From Alkalicaulis satelles (GTDB lineage: Bacteria; Pseudomonadota; Alphaproteobacteria; Caulobacterales; Maricaulaceae): 64,000 bases of DNA. Where the stretch lies: NCBI RefSeq assembly GCF_008630495.1, contig NZ_VWOJ01000001.1, positions 744,001-808,000 on the forward strand, in the 5' to 3' direction. Of this stretch, positions 17,150-25,970 are shown in pieces (the first letter of the stretch is position 1; each line of letters opens with the position of its first letter). The notes under the pieces were generated by a model, which was given only the letters and a program-made list of their open reading frames with translations, was not told the origin of the DNA and did not search any database. The position numbers and the translations under genes were made by a program.

Positions 17150-18890
17150 GCGTTCAGGCGCGGCGCTTCTCGGCCTCCTGCTGGCGATGCTGGGCGGGCC
17201 AGCCGCCTGGGGTGAAGACCGGCCCAATTTCCTGATCGTCATTCTGGACGATATCGGCTTCACCGATCTTGGCGCCTATGGCAGCGAGATACGCACCCCG
17301 CACTTCGACGCCGAAGCGGCGCGCGGCACGATGTTCACCAATTTCCATGTCGGGCCGACCTGCGTGCCGAGCCGGGCCATGCTGATGACAGGCGTGGACA
17401 GCCATCTGACCGGCCTGCCGACGCTGGAGCATCTCATGCTGCCCGAACAGCTGGGCCAGCCCGGCCATGAGGGCGAACTCAACACCCGCGTCGCCACCAT
17501 TGCCGAACATCTGTCGGCGGCGGGCTATACCAGCCTCATTACCGGCAAATGGCATCTGGGCCGCTCTGAAACCAGCCTGCCCGCAGCGCGCGGCTTTGAG
17601 CGCAGCTTCGTGCTGGACTCTTCTGGCGCGGACAACTGGGAGCATCGCACCTATCTGCCCCACTACACGCGCGCCGAGTGGTGGGAGGATTTCGAGTTCG
17701 TGGAGGAACTGTCGGAGGATTTCTACTCCTCCGCCTTCATTGTCGATCAGATGATCACTTATCTGGACGAAGCAGACCCGGACCGGCCCTTCCTGTCGGT
17801 GGTATCCTTCCAGGCCAACCACATTCCGCTGCAGGCCCCGCGCGAATATGTGGAGCGCTATGACGGGGTGTATGATGCAGGCTGGGAAGCGCTCGCCCGC
17901 GAGCGCCATGCCGCCGCAATCGCTTTGGGGCTGGCGCCCGAAGGCACGCCGATGCCGGCGTTTCCTGAAGGCCTACGCAACTGGTCTGATCTGTCACCGC
18001 GCGAGCAGGCGGCAAGCGCCATGAACCGGCAGGTGGCCGCCGGCATGCTGGAAGCGGCCGATCATCATTTTGGCCGTCTGGTGAGCTGGCTGCGCGAGAC
18101 CGGGCGCTATGAGAACACGATCATCCTGATCGTTTCGGACAATGGTCCGGAGTTCAATGATCCCGGCCGCCGGCTCGCCTTTCAAGGCTGGCTGGCCATG
18201 CAGGGCTATTCGCGCGATCTGGACAGGCTGGGCGAGCGCGGGACCTATGCCTGGATCGGGCCGGAATGGGCGGCGGCCTCAGCCTCGCCGCTCTCCTTCT
18301 TCAAATTCCATGCGGGCGAAGGCGGCTTGCGCGTGCCGATGATCGCCGCCGGGCCAGGCGTGGAAGCGGGCCGGCAGGCGAGCGCCTTTTCCATTGTCAC
18401 CGATATCGCGCCCGGACTGCTTGATCTGGCAGGCGCGCAAGCGCTGGAGGGGTTTGAGCCCTTCACCGGGCGTAGCCTCGCCCCGCTCCTGCGCGGGGAG
18501 GCCGAACGCATCTATGGCGAGGACGAGGCGGTGGGCCTTGAAATGTCCGGTCAGTCCGCCCTGTTCCGGGGTGATTACAAGCTCACGCGCAATATGCGCC
18601 CCTATGGCGACGGGCAGTGGCGTCTGTTCAACATCACGCTTGATCCGGGCGAGACACGCGACCTCACCGGCGAGCGTCCGGACCTCTTCGCCGAGCTGAT
18701 GGCGGATTATGAAGCCTATGAGGCCCGGTTTGGCGTATTGCCCGTTCCGCCCGATTTCGACGGGGAGCGCCGCATCGAGATGCTGGGCTGGCGCGCCTTT
18801 GGCCAGCGATACGGGCCATGGCTCGCCCTGCCGCTTGTCTTGCTGGCCGGACTTGGCGGGCTCTTCTGGCTGCGCCGGAGGAAAGCCTGA
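17130..18890 (+). CDS. Arylsulfatase-type sulfatase with signal peptide and C-terminal membrane tail
   Basis: A 586-aa sulfatase. I chose the ATG at 17130 because GAGGAAGG lies eight bases upstream and a signal peptide starts there (TRRSGAALLGLLLAMLGG, likely cleavage after AAWG). The twin arginines in TRRSG make Tat export possible. Active site: NFLIVILDDIGFTDLGAYG, C78-V-P-S-R, TGKWHLGRS, and VSDNGPEF. The end (about 562-582, LPLVLLAGLGGLFWLRRRK) is a single membrane span with a positive stop, so the domain would be periplasmic and inner-membrane tethered. Overlaps the first sulfatase by 20 bases and abuts the FGE gene. Substrate unknown; it differs clearly from its neighbour, so it is not a recent duplicate. 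Confidence 0.92.
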   Translation: MSTGPTRRSGAALLGLLLAMLGGPAAWGEDRPNFLIVILDDIGFTDLGAYGSEIRTPHFDAEAARGTMFTNFHVGPTCVPSRAMLMTGVDSHLTGLPTLEHLMLPEQLGQPGHEGELNTRVATIAEHLSAAGYTSLITGKWHLGRSETSLPAARGFERSFVLDSSGADNWEHRTYLPHYTRAEWWEDFEFVEELSEDFYSSAFIVDQMITYLDEADPDRPFLSVVSFQANHIPLQAPREYVERYDGVYDAGWEALARERHAAAIALGLAPEGTPMPAFPEGLRNWSDLSPREQAASAMNRQVAAGMLEAADHHFGRLVSWLRETGRYENTIILIVSDNGPEFNDPGRRLAFQGWLAMQGYSRDLDRLGERGTYAWIGPEWAAASASPLSFFKFHAGEGGLRVPMIAAGPGVEAGRQASAFSIVTDIAPGLLDLAGAQALEGFEPFTGRSLAPLLRGEAERIYGEDEAVGLEMSGQSALFRGDYKLTRNMRPYGDGQWRLFNITLDPGETRDLTGERPDLFAELMADYEAYEARFGVLPVPPDFDGERRIEMLGWRAFGQRYGPWLALPLVLLAGLGGLFWLRRRKA

Positions 18891-19817
18891 ATGCGCCTTC
18901 TGACCGGCCTTGCCTCCTGCCTTCTCCTCGCCGCCTGCAACGGACCGGAAGCGGCGCCGGACGCGTGCATGGAGATTGCCCTGCCGGATCCCGCCCGCCC
19001 GGAGACGGGCATGGTGTGGGCGCCCGGCGGAGAGGTGACCCTCGGTTCGCAGGATTTCTTCCCCGAGGAACGCCCCCTGCGCACCGAACAGGTGAAGGGC
19101 TTCTGGATCAGCCGCCACGCCGTCACCAATGGCGAATTCGCCCGGTTTGTCGAAGCCACGGGCTATGTGACGCTCGCTGAACGCAGCGGCCCCGAGGCTG
19201 GCGGCGGCGCGGTCTTCGGCCCCGGTATTCAGGCCCGCGACTGGTCCGATATCCGCACCTGGTGGCGCTTTGACCCGCAGGCGAGCTGGCGCAGCCCGCA
19301 GGGCGCCAGGAGCAGCATCGAAGGCCGCGATGCCCTGCCCGTTGTCCAGATCGCCTATGAGGATGCACTGGCCTATGCGCGCTGGCGCGGCCACGACCTG
19401 CCATCAGAAGCCGAGTGGGAACATGCCGCGCGCGGCGGGCTGGAGGGCGAACCCTATGTCTGGGGCGGCGAGGCGCGGCCCGGCGGCGCCTATATGGCCA
19501 ATCACTGGCAGGGCGTGTTCCCGATCGAGGACAGCGGCGCGGACGGCCATGCCGGGCTCGCCCCTGTGGGCTGTTATCCGCCCAACGGTTACGGCCTGTA
19601 CGACATGGCGGGTAATGTATGGGAATGGACCACGGCGATGTGGGACCGTCCGGGCTTCCGCGTCATCAAGGGCGGCTCGTTCCTGTGTTCTGACACCTAT
19701 TGCCACCGCTACCGTCCCGCCGCGCGACAGCCCGGCGATGAAACCTTCTCTACCGAACATCTGGGCTTCCGGACGGTGTGGCGTGGACCGCGGCCACAGG
19801 AGGACGCAACGCCTTGA
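18891..19817 (+). CDS. Formylglycine-generating enzyme (SUMF1/FGE type), predicted lipoprotein
   Basis: A 308-aa FGE-sulfatase-fold protein. Both copper/substrate cysteines of true FGE are present: C266 and C271 in GGSFLCSDTYCHRYRPAARQ, as in the human and Streptomyces enzymes, so it should oxidise the CxPSR cysteine of the two preceding sulfatases. Other marks are MVWAPGGEVTLGS, PSEAEWEHAAR, GLYDMAGNVWEW and LGFRTV. Oddly it begins with a lipoprotein signal (LLLAAC, lipid cysteine C16), whereas characterised bacterial FGEs are cytosolic. The ATG follows the sulfatase stop directly (TGAATG). A hairpin overlaps its stop codon. Confidence 0.93.
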   Translation: MRLLTGLASCLLLAACNGPEAAPDACMEIALPDPARPETGMVWAPGGEVTLGSQDFFPEERPLRTEQVKGFWISRHAVTNGEFARFVEATGYVTLAERSGPEAGGGAVFGPGIQARDWSDIRTWWRFDPQASWRSPQGARSSIEGRDALPVVQIAYEDALAYARWRGHDLPSEAEWEHAARGGLEGEPYVWGGEARPGGAYMANHWQGVFPIEDSGADGHAGLAPVGCYPPNGYGLYDMAGNVWEWTTAMWDRPGFRVIKGGSFLCSDTYCHRYRPAARQPGDETFSTEHLGFRTVWRGPRPQEDATP

Positions 19818-19827
19818 GGCGTTCGTT
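19808..19827 (+). terminator. Hairpin over the end of the FGE gene
   Basis: AACGCC-TTGA-GGCGTT (19808-19823) includes the TGA stop in its loop and is followed by CGTTT. The 6-bp stem and short T-run make it a modest intrinsic terminator candidate for the sulfatase operon. Confidence 0.5.
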
Positions 19828-19845
19828 TCAGAGGTGAGGCCGCAG

Positions 19846-19916
19846 CGAAACCGCTTGAAAGGGATTGTCAGAGGGAACCGGCTTGAGCCGGGCGGAGCGG
19901 TTTCGTAGCGGTTTCG
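19846..19916. repeat. Inverted and direct copies of AGCGGTTTCG beside the IS6 remnant
   Basis: CGAAACCGCT (19846-19855) is the exact reverse complement of AGCGGTTTCG at 19896-19905, which is repeated directly at 19907-19916. The last copy ends one base before the ATG of the transposase remnant. They could be the left-end structure of the insertion element or a regulatory repeat; no matching right end was seen after 20299. Confidence 0.45.
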
Positions 19917-19917
19917 G

Positions 19918-20299
19918 ATGAAAAGTCCCTTCTGCTATTTCAAGACATTGCCGAAGTTCATCCACCTCGCCGTGATAATGTATGTGCGCTTGCCTCTGTC
20001 GCTGCGGAACGTCGAGAATCTGCTCCATGAGCAAGGCAGCCCTGCGGGAGATTGGTAACGCAGCGCACCAGGAAACGGGCCGGCGTCTCAACAACCGGGC
20101 TGAAAACTCCCATCTACCTTAACGTAGACGCGATCGCGCGATGCTCCGGTTCCGGCATATGCGAAGTCTTCAAACCTTCGCCGCCGTCCACTCCTCAGTC
20201 CACAACCATTTCAATCTCGAACGCCACCTCAACAGCCGCGAAAATTTCAAGACCAACCGCGACACGGCCCTGGCCGGGTGGCGTCAGCTTGTCGCCTGA
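19918..20299 (+). pseudogene. IS6-family transposase remnant (internally deleted, frameshifted, in-frame stop)
   Basis: Reading from the ATG at 19918 gives FKTLPKFIHLAVIMYVRLPL then SLRNVENLLHEQG, the N-terminal helix-turn region of IS6 (IS26-like) transposases. Around 20025-20037 the reading frame shifts by two bases to SKAALREIGNAAHQETGRRL, NNRAENSHLP, then RDRAMLRFRHMRSLQTFAAV and NHFNLERHL...ALAGWRQLVA, the C-terminal part ending at TGA 20297-20299. About 100 central residues holding the DDE core are missing, and a TAA interrupts the C-terminal part at 20120-20122. It cannot make a working transposase. It marks a past insertion right next to the sulfatase operon. Confidence 0.85.
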
Positions 20300-20391
20300 T
20301 CAACGGTGGCCGCGCCATACCGAGACCCGTTCGCGTTCGTGTGACGCCACCGAGCCGGGATACCGGCGCCCGGGCGTGATCCCGCGCGCCG

Positions 20392-20838
20392 TTACTGCAC
20401 CACCGCTTTCACGATCTTGCCGGGCTTGCGCGGGGGTTCGCCCTTGGGCAGGGCGTCGACGAAGTCCATGCCCTCGGTCACCTCGCCCCAGACGGTGTAG
20501 CTGTTGTCCAGATAGGGCACGGCGTCCAGGCAGATGAAGAACTGGCTGTCGGCGGAGTCAGGGTCATTGGTGCGCGCCATGGACATGGTCCCGCGCACAT
20601 GGGGCTCGGCGCTGAACTCGGCGGGGATTTTCACCCCGGACCCGCCCGTGCCATTGCCGCGCGGGCAGCCGCCCTGGGCCACGAAGCCCTCGATCACCCG
20701 GTGAAAGGTGATGCCGTCATAAAAGCCGTCCTGCGCCAGCTCGATGATGCGCGCGACATGCTTGGGCGCCAGGTCGGGACGCAGGCGGATCTTGACGTCG
20801 CCCCCGGTGTCGAGGGTGAAGATGAGGGTGTCGGACAA
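20392..20838 (-). CDS. ppiB: Cytosolic cyclophilin-type peptidyl-prolyl cis-trans isomerase
   Basis: A 148-aa cyclophilin without a signal peptide: FYDGITFHRVIEGFVAQGGCP, GTMSMARTNDPDSADSQFFI and YTVWGEVTEGMD give the proline-isomerase pocket (Arg, Phe, Gln, Met). It speeds folding of proline-containing proteins. The start appears to be TTG at 20836-20838, with GGAG nine bases upstream and no in-frame ATG nearby. It follows the exported cyclophilin gene by 5 bases, so the two isomerases are co-transcribed with coaD. Confidence 0.93.
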   Translation of the reverse strand: MSDTLIFTLDTGGDVKIRLRPDLAPKHVARIIELAQDGFYDGITFHRVIEGFVAQGGCPRGNGTGGSGVKIPAEFSAEPHVRGTMSMARTNDPDSADSQFFICLDAVPYLDNSYTVWGEVTEGMDFVDALPKGEPPRKPGKIVKAVVQ

Positions 20839-20843
20839 GGGGC

Positions 20844-21818
20844 TTACTCCGTGATGCGAACGGGAACGGGGATGGTGCAGATATCGGGCTGGCGGCCGTT
20901 ATTGGCCTCGGTCAGAGCCTCGATATAGCGCGCGAAGTCAGGCGTTGCGGTGTCGAAGACCTGCACGGTGGGGCGCTCGTCCTCGGGCAAATCGCTGGCG
21001 ATATGGAAGCCCATGATGAAGTCCGGCGAGAAGCCGCGGGTCTCGCCCACCGTGCCCACCCGGATGGCGCGCACCGCGTCCATCCCGGCGCGCACAAAGC
21101 CCCAGACGGTGTAGTCGGCGTTCAGATGCTCGGCCTCGCCGCGCACGATATAGAACTGGGCGTTGCCCGAATTGGGGTCGGCGGTGCGGGCCATGGCCGC
21201 CGCGCCGTCACAATGCAGCAGCCAGCTTTCCACCTGGCCGTCCTCGCGGATGAAGGCCTGGGCGCCCGGCACGGTGCCGGCGGGGAAGCCGTTCCAGTGC
21301 CCGGCCTGGGCGCGGGTGCGGTTGGCGCGCGGATTGATGACCCGCTCCTGGATCTCGGTGATCTCCAGCGTATCCGGCGAGCGCTTGATGGTGAATTCGG
21401 CGGGCACAGGGGGCAGGCCGGAAGGGGCGTTGGGATTATCCGGCGCGCCGCCGCCCTGGGCCATGAAGCCGTCAATGACGCGGTGGAAGACCTTGAAATC
21501 GAAATAGTTCGAGCGCGCCAGCTCACGGATGCGCTCCACATGGGCGGGCGCAAATTCCGGCGCCATCTCCACCCAGACCATGCCGGTGCGGGTGCGGATG
21601 CGTAACAGGTTCTCAGGATCCACCGTGCGCCAGGCGGCCTCGGGCGCGGCGTCGATAATGGCCTGGGCCGCATCGGCTTGCGCGCCGGATTCAACCGCCT
21701 CGATCGCGTTTTCCGCCGTGGCTTCAGCGGTCTCAGCGGCGTTTTCCGCGCTCTCCGCGCAAGCGGCGGCGGCAAGCATCAGGGCGCAGGCGGCGGCGGA
21801 AGCGAGAAGACGAGTCAT
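20844..21818 (-). CDS. Exported (lipoprotein) cyclophilin-type peptidyl-prolyl isomerase
   Basis: A 324-aa protein with a lipoprotein signal (LMLAAAAC, lipid cysteine C20), followed by an Ala/Glu-rich helical linker (about 21-55) and a cyclophilin domain: FDFKVFHRVIDGFMAQGGGA, AAMARTADPNSGNAQFYI and YTVWGFVRAGMDAV. Compared with the 148-aa neighbour it has insertions and a C-terminal tail, but pocket residues are kept. Expected role: folding of envelope proteins in the periplasm. Its ATG overlaps the coaD stop by 4 bases. Confidence 0.92.
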   Translation of the reverse strand: MTRLLASAAACALMLAAAACAESAENAAETAEATAENAIEAVESGAQADAAQAIIDAAPEAAWRTVDPENLLRIRTRTGMVWVEMAPEFAPAHVERIRELARSNYFDFKVFHRVIDGFMAQGGGAPDNPNAPSGLPPVPAEFTIKRSPDTLEITEIQERVINPRANRTRAQAGHWNGFPAGTVPGAQAFIREDGQVESWLLHCDGAAAMARTADPNSGNAQFYIVRGEAEHLNADYTVWGFVRAGMDAVRAIRVGTVGETRGFSPDFIMGFHIASDLPEDERPTVQVFDTATPDFARYIEALTEANNGRQPDICTIPVPVRITE

Positions 21819-22309
21819 CGGGCGAATTTCTCCAGCAGGCGGTGCTTGACCAGGGGCGGCACGAAGGCGTCGATATCGCCGCCGAGCCGCGCGATCTCCT
21901 TGACCAGGCGCGAGGCGATGGCCTGGTGGCGCGGATCGGCCATCAGGAACACGGTTTCGATGTCCGCATTAAGGCGCTGGTTCATGGCGACCATCTGGAA
22001 CTCGTATTCGAAATCGGACACCGCGCGCAGGCCGCGTATGATCGATCCGGCGCCCACTTCCATGGCGAAATGCATAAGCAGGCCCTGGAACGGGCGCACC
22101 TCGATGACTGTGTCGCCAGCCACCGACTCGGCCAGTTCACGGGCCATCTCCACGCGCTCGTCCAGGCCAAAGAGCGGACCCTTGTCCTGATTGCGCGCCA
22201 CCCCGATGACCAGCTTGTCATAGAGCTTGACCGCCCGCCCGATGATATCGAGATGGCCGTTGGTCAGCGGATCGAACGTGCCGGGATAAAGCGCGACGCG
22301 CGGTTTCAT
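21815..22309 (-). CDS. coaD: Phosphopantetheine adenylyltransferase
   Basis: A 164-aa nucleotidyltransferase of coenzyme A synthesis (4'-phosphopantetheine + ATP to dephospho-CoA). The start MKPRVALYPGTFDPLTNGHL contains the T/HxGH nucleotide motif as NGHL; RGLRAVSDFEYEFQMVAMNQ is the phosphopantetheine/ATP region. The ATG at 22307-22309 is the conserved start; an open frame continues 32 residues upstream without conservation. First of a three-gene minus-strand operon with the two cyclophilins, a typical alphaproteobacterial association. Confidence 0.96.
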   Translation of the reverse strand: MKPRVALYPGTFDPLTNGHLDIIGRAVKLYDKLVIGVARNQDKGPLFGLDERVEMARELAESVAGDTVIEVRPFQGLLMHFAMEVGAGSIIRGLRAVSDFEYEFQMVAMNQRLNADIETVFLMADPRHQAIASRLVKEIARLGGDIDAFVPPLVKHRLLEKFAR

Positions 22310-22319
22310 CAGGCTTACC

Positions 22320-22937
22320 TCACTCAGCGCGGCGCAGGGCCAGCCAGCCCGCCGCAAACAGCATGAGCACGCCAGAGCCGCGCCGGGCAAGCGTCTGGAT
22401 GTCAAAGCGCGACAGTGCGGTCTTCATCCATCCCGCCAGCACGGCGTACAGGCTGTCCAGCGTCAGCGCCACCAGGATATAGACCCCGCCCAGGATAAAA
22501 AGCTGGGGCCCGGCGGGATGGTCGGGGCTGACGAAAAGCGGCAGGAAGGCCGCGTGAAAGACCAGTGTCTTGGGATTGGCCAAGGCTGTGGCTGCGCCAG
22601 TGGCGAAAAGACGGCGGGCAGAGACAGGGCGCGCCTCGCCCGTGTGAGCTTTCGCCATCAGGGCGCTAACGCCCAGCCATGCCAGATAGGCGACGCCAGC
22701 CCATTTGATGACGGTCAGCGTCCAGCCAAAGGCAGCCAGAAAGGCCGCCAGGCCCGCCGCCACCAGAGCAATCTGCCCGGCCTGGGCCAGGGTTGCGCCC
22801 GCCACGACAGTCAGCGCTGCGCGCCGCCCGTGGGCCGCGCCGGTCGCCACGATCACAGCGACATTCGGGCCAGGCACGGCGATCAGCGCGGCTGACGCCA
22901 GCACAAATGCCAGCAGGGTCGCCGGTTCCATCATCAT
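22320..22937 (-). CDS. LysE/RhtB-family amino-acid exporter
   Basis: A 205-aa inner-membrane protein with about six hydrophobic segments. The first carries the family motif ASAALIAVPGPNVAVIVATG (PGPN), followed by GRRAALTVVAGA and, mid-protein, the ALANPKTLVFHAAFLPLF motif. Members export amino acids such as lysine, threonine or homoserine lactone by proton exchange; the substrate here is not predictable. Starts with three consecutive Met codons, nine bases after the gyrA stop on the same strand, so it may be read through from gyrA. Confidence 0.88.
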   Translation of the reverse strand: MMMEPATLLAFVLASAALIAVPGPNVAVIVATGAAHGRRAALTVVAGATLAQAGQIALVAAGLAAFLAAFGWTLTVIKWAGVAYLAWLGVSALMAKAHTGEARPVSARRLFATGAATALANPKTLVFHAAFLPLFVSPDHPAGPQLFILGGVYILVALTLDSLYAVLAGWMKTALSRFDIQTLARRGSGVLMLFAAGWLALRRAE

Positions 22938-22946
22938 CGCGCCAGC

Positions 22947-25763
22947 TCAGCCTTCTCCGGGAGCGGGGCCGGCGCCCGGGCTTTCATCACCGGCTTCATC
23001 ATCGCCCTCATCCTCGCCGCTTTCAGCCACGCGGACAACCGACACCAGCTTCTCGCCCTCGCCCAGACGGATCAGGCGCACGCCCTTGGTGGCGCGCGCG
23101 GCGATGCGCACCGAGTCCACCGGGAAGCGGATCAGCTGGCCGCCATCGGTGACGGCCATCACCGTGTCGCCTTCGGTGACCGGGAAACAGCCCGCCAGCG
23201 GTTCGGGGAAGCGCTTGTCCTTGGTCCACACGCCCTGCCCGCCACGCCCTTGCGTGAAGTATTCATACGCGATGACGCGCTTGCCCATGCCCGAGGCCGC
23301 CACGGTCAGCAGCATTTCCTCATTGGCGAAGAGCTCCATATAGCGCACGTCCGACAGGGTGATGTCCTCGCCCGCGTCTTCACCGCCCTCCTCGGCGGCG
23401 TCATCGGCCGTCTCTTCAACCTCCAGCGCCTCTTCACCCTCGCTGCGCATTTCAGCGCGGCGGCGCTTGATATAGGCGCGGGTCTCGGCGCGGCTGATCT
23501 CGATGCCGTTGAGGATCGCCATGGAGATCAGGCTGTCGCCCTTGCCCATGCGGATGCCGCGCACGCCGGTGGAATTGCGGCTGGCGAACACCCGCACATC
23601 GCCCACCGGGAAGCGGATCGCCTTGCCCGAGGCGGTGACCAGCAGCACGTCCTGGCCCTCGCGGCACAGGCGCACATCCAGGATGCGCGAGCCGGCTTCC
23701 TCCAGCTTCATGGCGATCTTGCCATTGCGGTTGACCTGCACGAAGTCGGACAGCTTGTTGCGCCGCACCGTGCCTTCGGTGGTGGCGAACATGACATCGT
23801 ACTGGTCCCAGCTTTCCTCATCCTCGGGCAGGGCCATCACCGAGGTGATCCAGGCGCCCTCATTGAGCGAAGGCAGGAGATTGGTGAGATATTTGCCCCG
23901 GCTGTTGGGCGCGCCCAGCGGCAGGCGCCAGGTCTTGGTCTTGTAGACCATGCCGTCGGAGCTGAAGAACAGCAGCGGCGCATGGGTGGAGGCGACGAAC
24001 AGCGTCGCCACGAAATCCTCGTCCTTCATGGCCATGCCGGCCCGCCCGCGCCCGCCGCGGTTCTGGGCGCGGTAGGTGGACAGCGCGGTGCGCTTCACAT
24101 AGCCGCCATGGGTGAGGGTGACGACCATCTCTTCGCGCGGGATCAGGTCCTCGTCCTCGATCTCCAGATCGCCCTCGGCGAACTGGGTGCGGCGCGGCAC
24201 GGCGAAGGCGTCGCGCGCAGCCGTCAGCTCGTCGCGGATGATCTCGCGGATGCGCACCGGGCTTTTGAGGATGTCCAGCAGGTCGGCGATCTGCACGGCC
24301 AGCTTTTCAGCCTCGTCGCTGATCTCGTCGCGGCCCAGCGCCGTCAGGCGGTTCAGGCGCAGGTCCAGAATGGCGCGCGCCTGCTCTTCGGTCAGGCGGA
24401 TGGTGTTGTCATCCAGGATCACCGAGCGCGGATCGGCCACCAGCGCCACCAGCGAGGCCACGTCCGCGGCCGGCCAGGCGCGCTCGCGCAATTGCTCGCG
24501 CGCGCTCGCCGGATCGGGCGCGGCGCGGATCAGGCGGATGATCTCGTCAATATTGGCCACCGCCACCGCCAGGCCGATCAGGATATGGGCGCGCTCGCGC
24601 GCCTTCCTCAGATCGAACTTGGCCCGGCGGGCGGTCACGTCCTTGCGGAAATCAATGAAGGTTTCCAGGAAGGTGCGCAGGCCCGCCTGCTGCGGGCGCC
24701 CGCCGATCAGGGCCAGCATATTGACCCCGAAGCTCTGCTGCAGCGGGCTCCAGCGGAACATCTGGTTCAGGATCACCTCGGCATTGGCGTCCTTTTTCAG
24801 CTCCACCACCACGCGCATGCCCGAGCGGTCGGATTCGTCACGCAGATCGGAGATGCCCTCAATGCGCTTTTCGCGCACCAGCTCGGCGATCTTCTCGATC
24901 ATGGTCGCCTTGTTCACCTGATAGGGAATCTCGTGAATGATGATGGCCTCGCGATCCTTACGGATCGTCTCTATCGAGGTCTTGCCGCGCACCAGAACCG
25001 AACCGCGCCCTTCCATCAGCGCCTTGCGCGCGCCTGACCGGCCCAGGATCTCGCCGCCGGTGGGGAAGTCGGGGCCGGGCACGATGTCCAGCAGATCAGC
25101 GTCCGGCAGGGCCGGATTGTCCAGCAGCGCCAGCGTGGCGTCCGCGATCTCGCCCAGATTATGGGGCGGGATATTGGTGGCCATGCCCACCGCGATGCCG
25201 CCCGCCCCGTTGACCAGGAGGTTGGGATAGCGCGCAGGCAGCACCACCGGCTCGTGCTCGCTGCCATCATAGTTGTCGCGGAAATCGACGGTTTCCTTGT
25301 CGATATCGGCCAGCAGCGCTTCCGCCGGCTTGTCCATGCGAATTTCGGTGTAACGCATGGCTGCGGGCGGATCGCCGTCCACCGAGCCGAAATTGCCCTG
25401 GCCGTCCAGCAGCACCAGGCCCATGGAGAAGTCCTGGGCCATGCGCGCCAGCGCGTCATAAACGGCTGAGTCCCCGTGCGGGTGATACTTACCGATCACG
25501 TCACCGACCACGCGGGCCGACTTGCGGTATTGCTTGTCGTGAGTGTAGCCCTGCTCGTGCATGGACCACAAAATGCGCCGGTGCACGGGCTTGAGCCCGT
25601 CGCGCGCATCGGGGATGGCGCGGCTGACGATCACGCTCATGGCGTAATCGAGATAGCTGCGCTTCATCTCGTCTTCGATGGCGATGGTGGGCCCGCCCGC
25701 AGGGCCGGACGGCCCTTGATGCATGGGCTCGTCCTTCATCGGGTCTTCCGGCGTGTCGCTCAA
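22947..25763 (-). CDS. gyrA: DNA gyrase subunit A
   Basis: A 938-aa subunit of the type IIA topoisomerase that introduces negative supercoils. Catalytic tyrosine Y138 is in [10 protein letters not shown]. The quinolone-determining region [21 protein letters not shown] keeps Ser (S99) and Asp (D103), the susceptible type at both common resistance positions. The C-terminal beta-pinwheel holds the GyrA box as QNRGGRG. An acidic insert at about residues 770-800 ([17 protein letters not shown] and following) lies between pinwheel strands, and the C-terminal tail is also acidic; together they account for the extra length over E. coli GyrA (875 aa). Confidence 0.98.
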   Translation of the reverse strand: MSDTPEDPMKDEPMHQGPSGPAGGPTIAIEDEMKRSYLDYAMSVIVSRAIPDARDGLKPVHRRILWSMHEQGYTHDKQYRKSARVVGDVIGKYHPHGDSAVYDALARMAQDFSMGLVLLDGQGNFGSVDGDPPAAMRYTEIRMDKPAEALLADIDKETVDFRDNYDGSEHEPVVLPARYPNLLVNGAGGIAVGMATNIPPHNLGEIADATLALLDNPALPDADLLDIVPGPDFPTGGEILGRSGARKALMEGRGSVLVRGKTSIETIRKDREAIIIHEIPYQVNKATMIEKIAELVREKRIEGISDLRDESDRSGMRVVVELKKDANAEVILNQMFRWSPLQQSFGVNMLALIGGRPQQAGLRTFLETFIDFRKDVTARRAKFDLRKARERAHILIGLAVAVANIDEIIRLIRAAPDPASAREQLRERAWPAADVASLVALVADPRSVILDDNTIRLTEEQARAILDLRLNRLTALGRDEISDEAEKLAVQIADLLDILKSPVRIREIIRDELTAARDAFAVPRRTQFAEGDLEIEDEDLIPREEMVVTLTHGGYVKRTALSTYRAQNRGGRGRAGMAMKDEDFVATLFVASTHAPLLFFSSDGMVYKTKTWRLPLGAPNSRGKYLTNLLPSLNEGAWITSVMALPEDEESWDQYDVMFATTEGTVRRNKLSDFVQVNRNGKIAMKLEEAGSRILDVRLCREGQDVLLVTASGKAIRFPVGDVRVFASRNSTGVRGIRMGKGDSLISMAILNGIEISRAETRAYIKRRRAEMRSEGEEALEVEETADDAAEEGGEDAGEDITLSDVRYMELFANEEMLLTVAASGMGKRVIAYEYFTQGRGGQGVWTKDKRFPEPLAGCFPVTEGDTVMAVTDGGQLIRFPVDSVRIAARATKGVRLIRLGEGEKLVSVVRVAESGEDEGDDEAGDESPGAGPAPGEG

Positions 25764-25970
25764 GGTCGGTCAGTCCTGGCTGGCGGCGCAGGCGGGGCGA
25801 GGCGCCCCGCGGCCTGCAAAACGGCGGGCGGCCCCGGACGCGGAATCACGCCGGAACCTTCATGTCTCTGTCTAGCAAGCCCCGGCGGGCGCAGCAAATG
25901 GGCGCAGCGGCGCCAGGCGGGCGCCCGCTTGGCCAGCGCGTGCAATCCTGATCGGTGAAGCGCCTGATGC

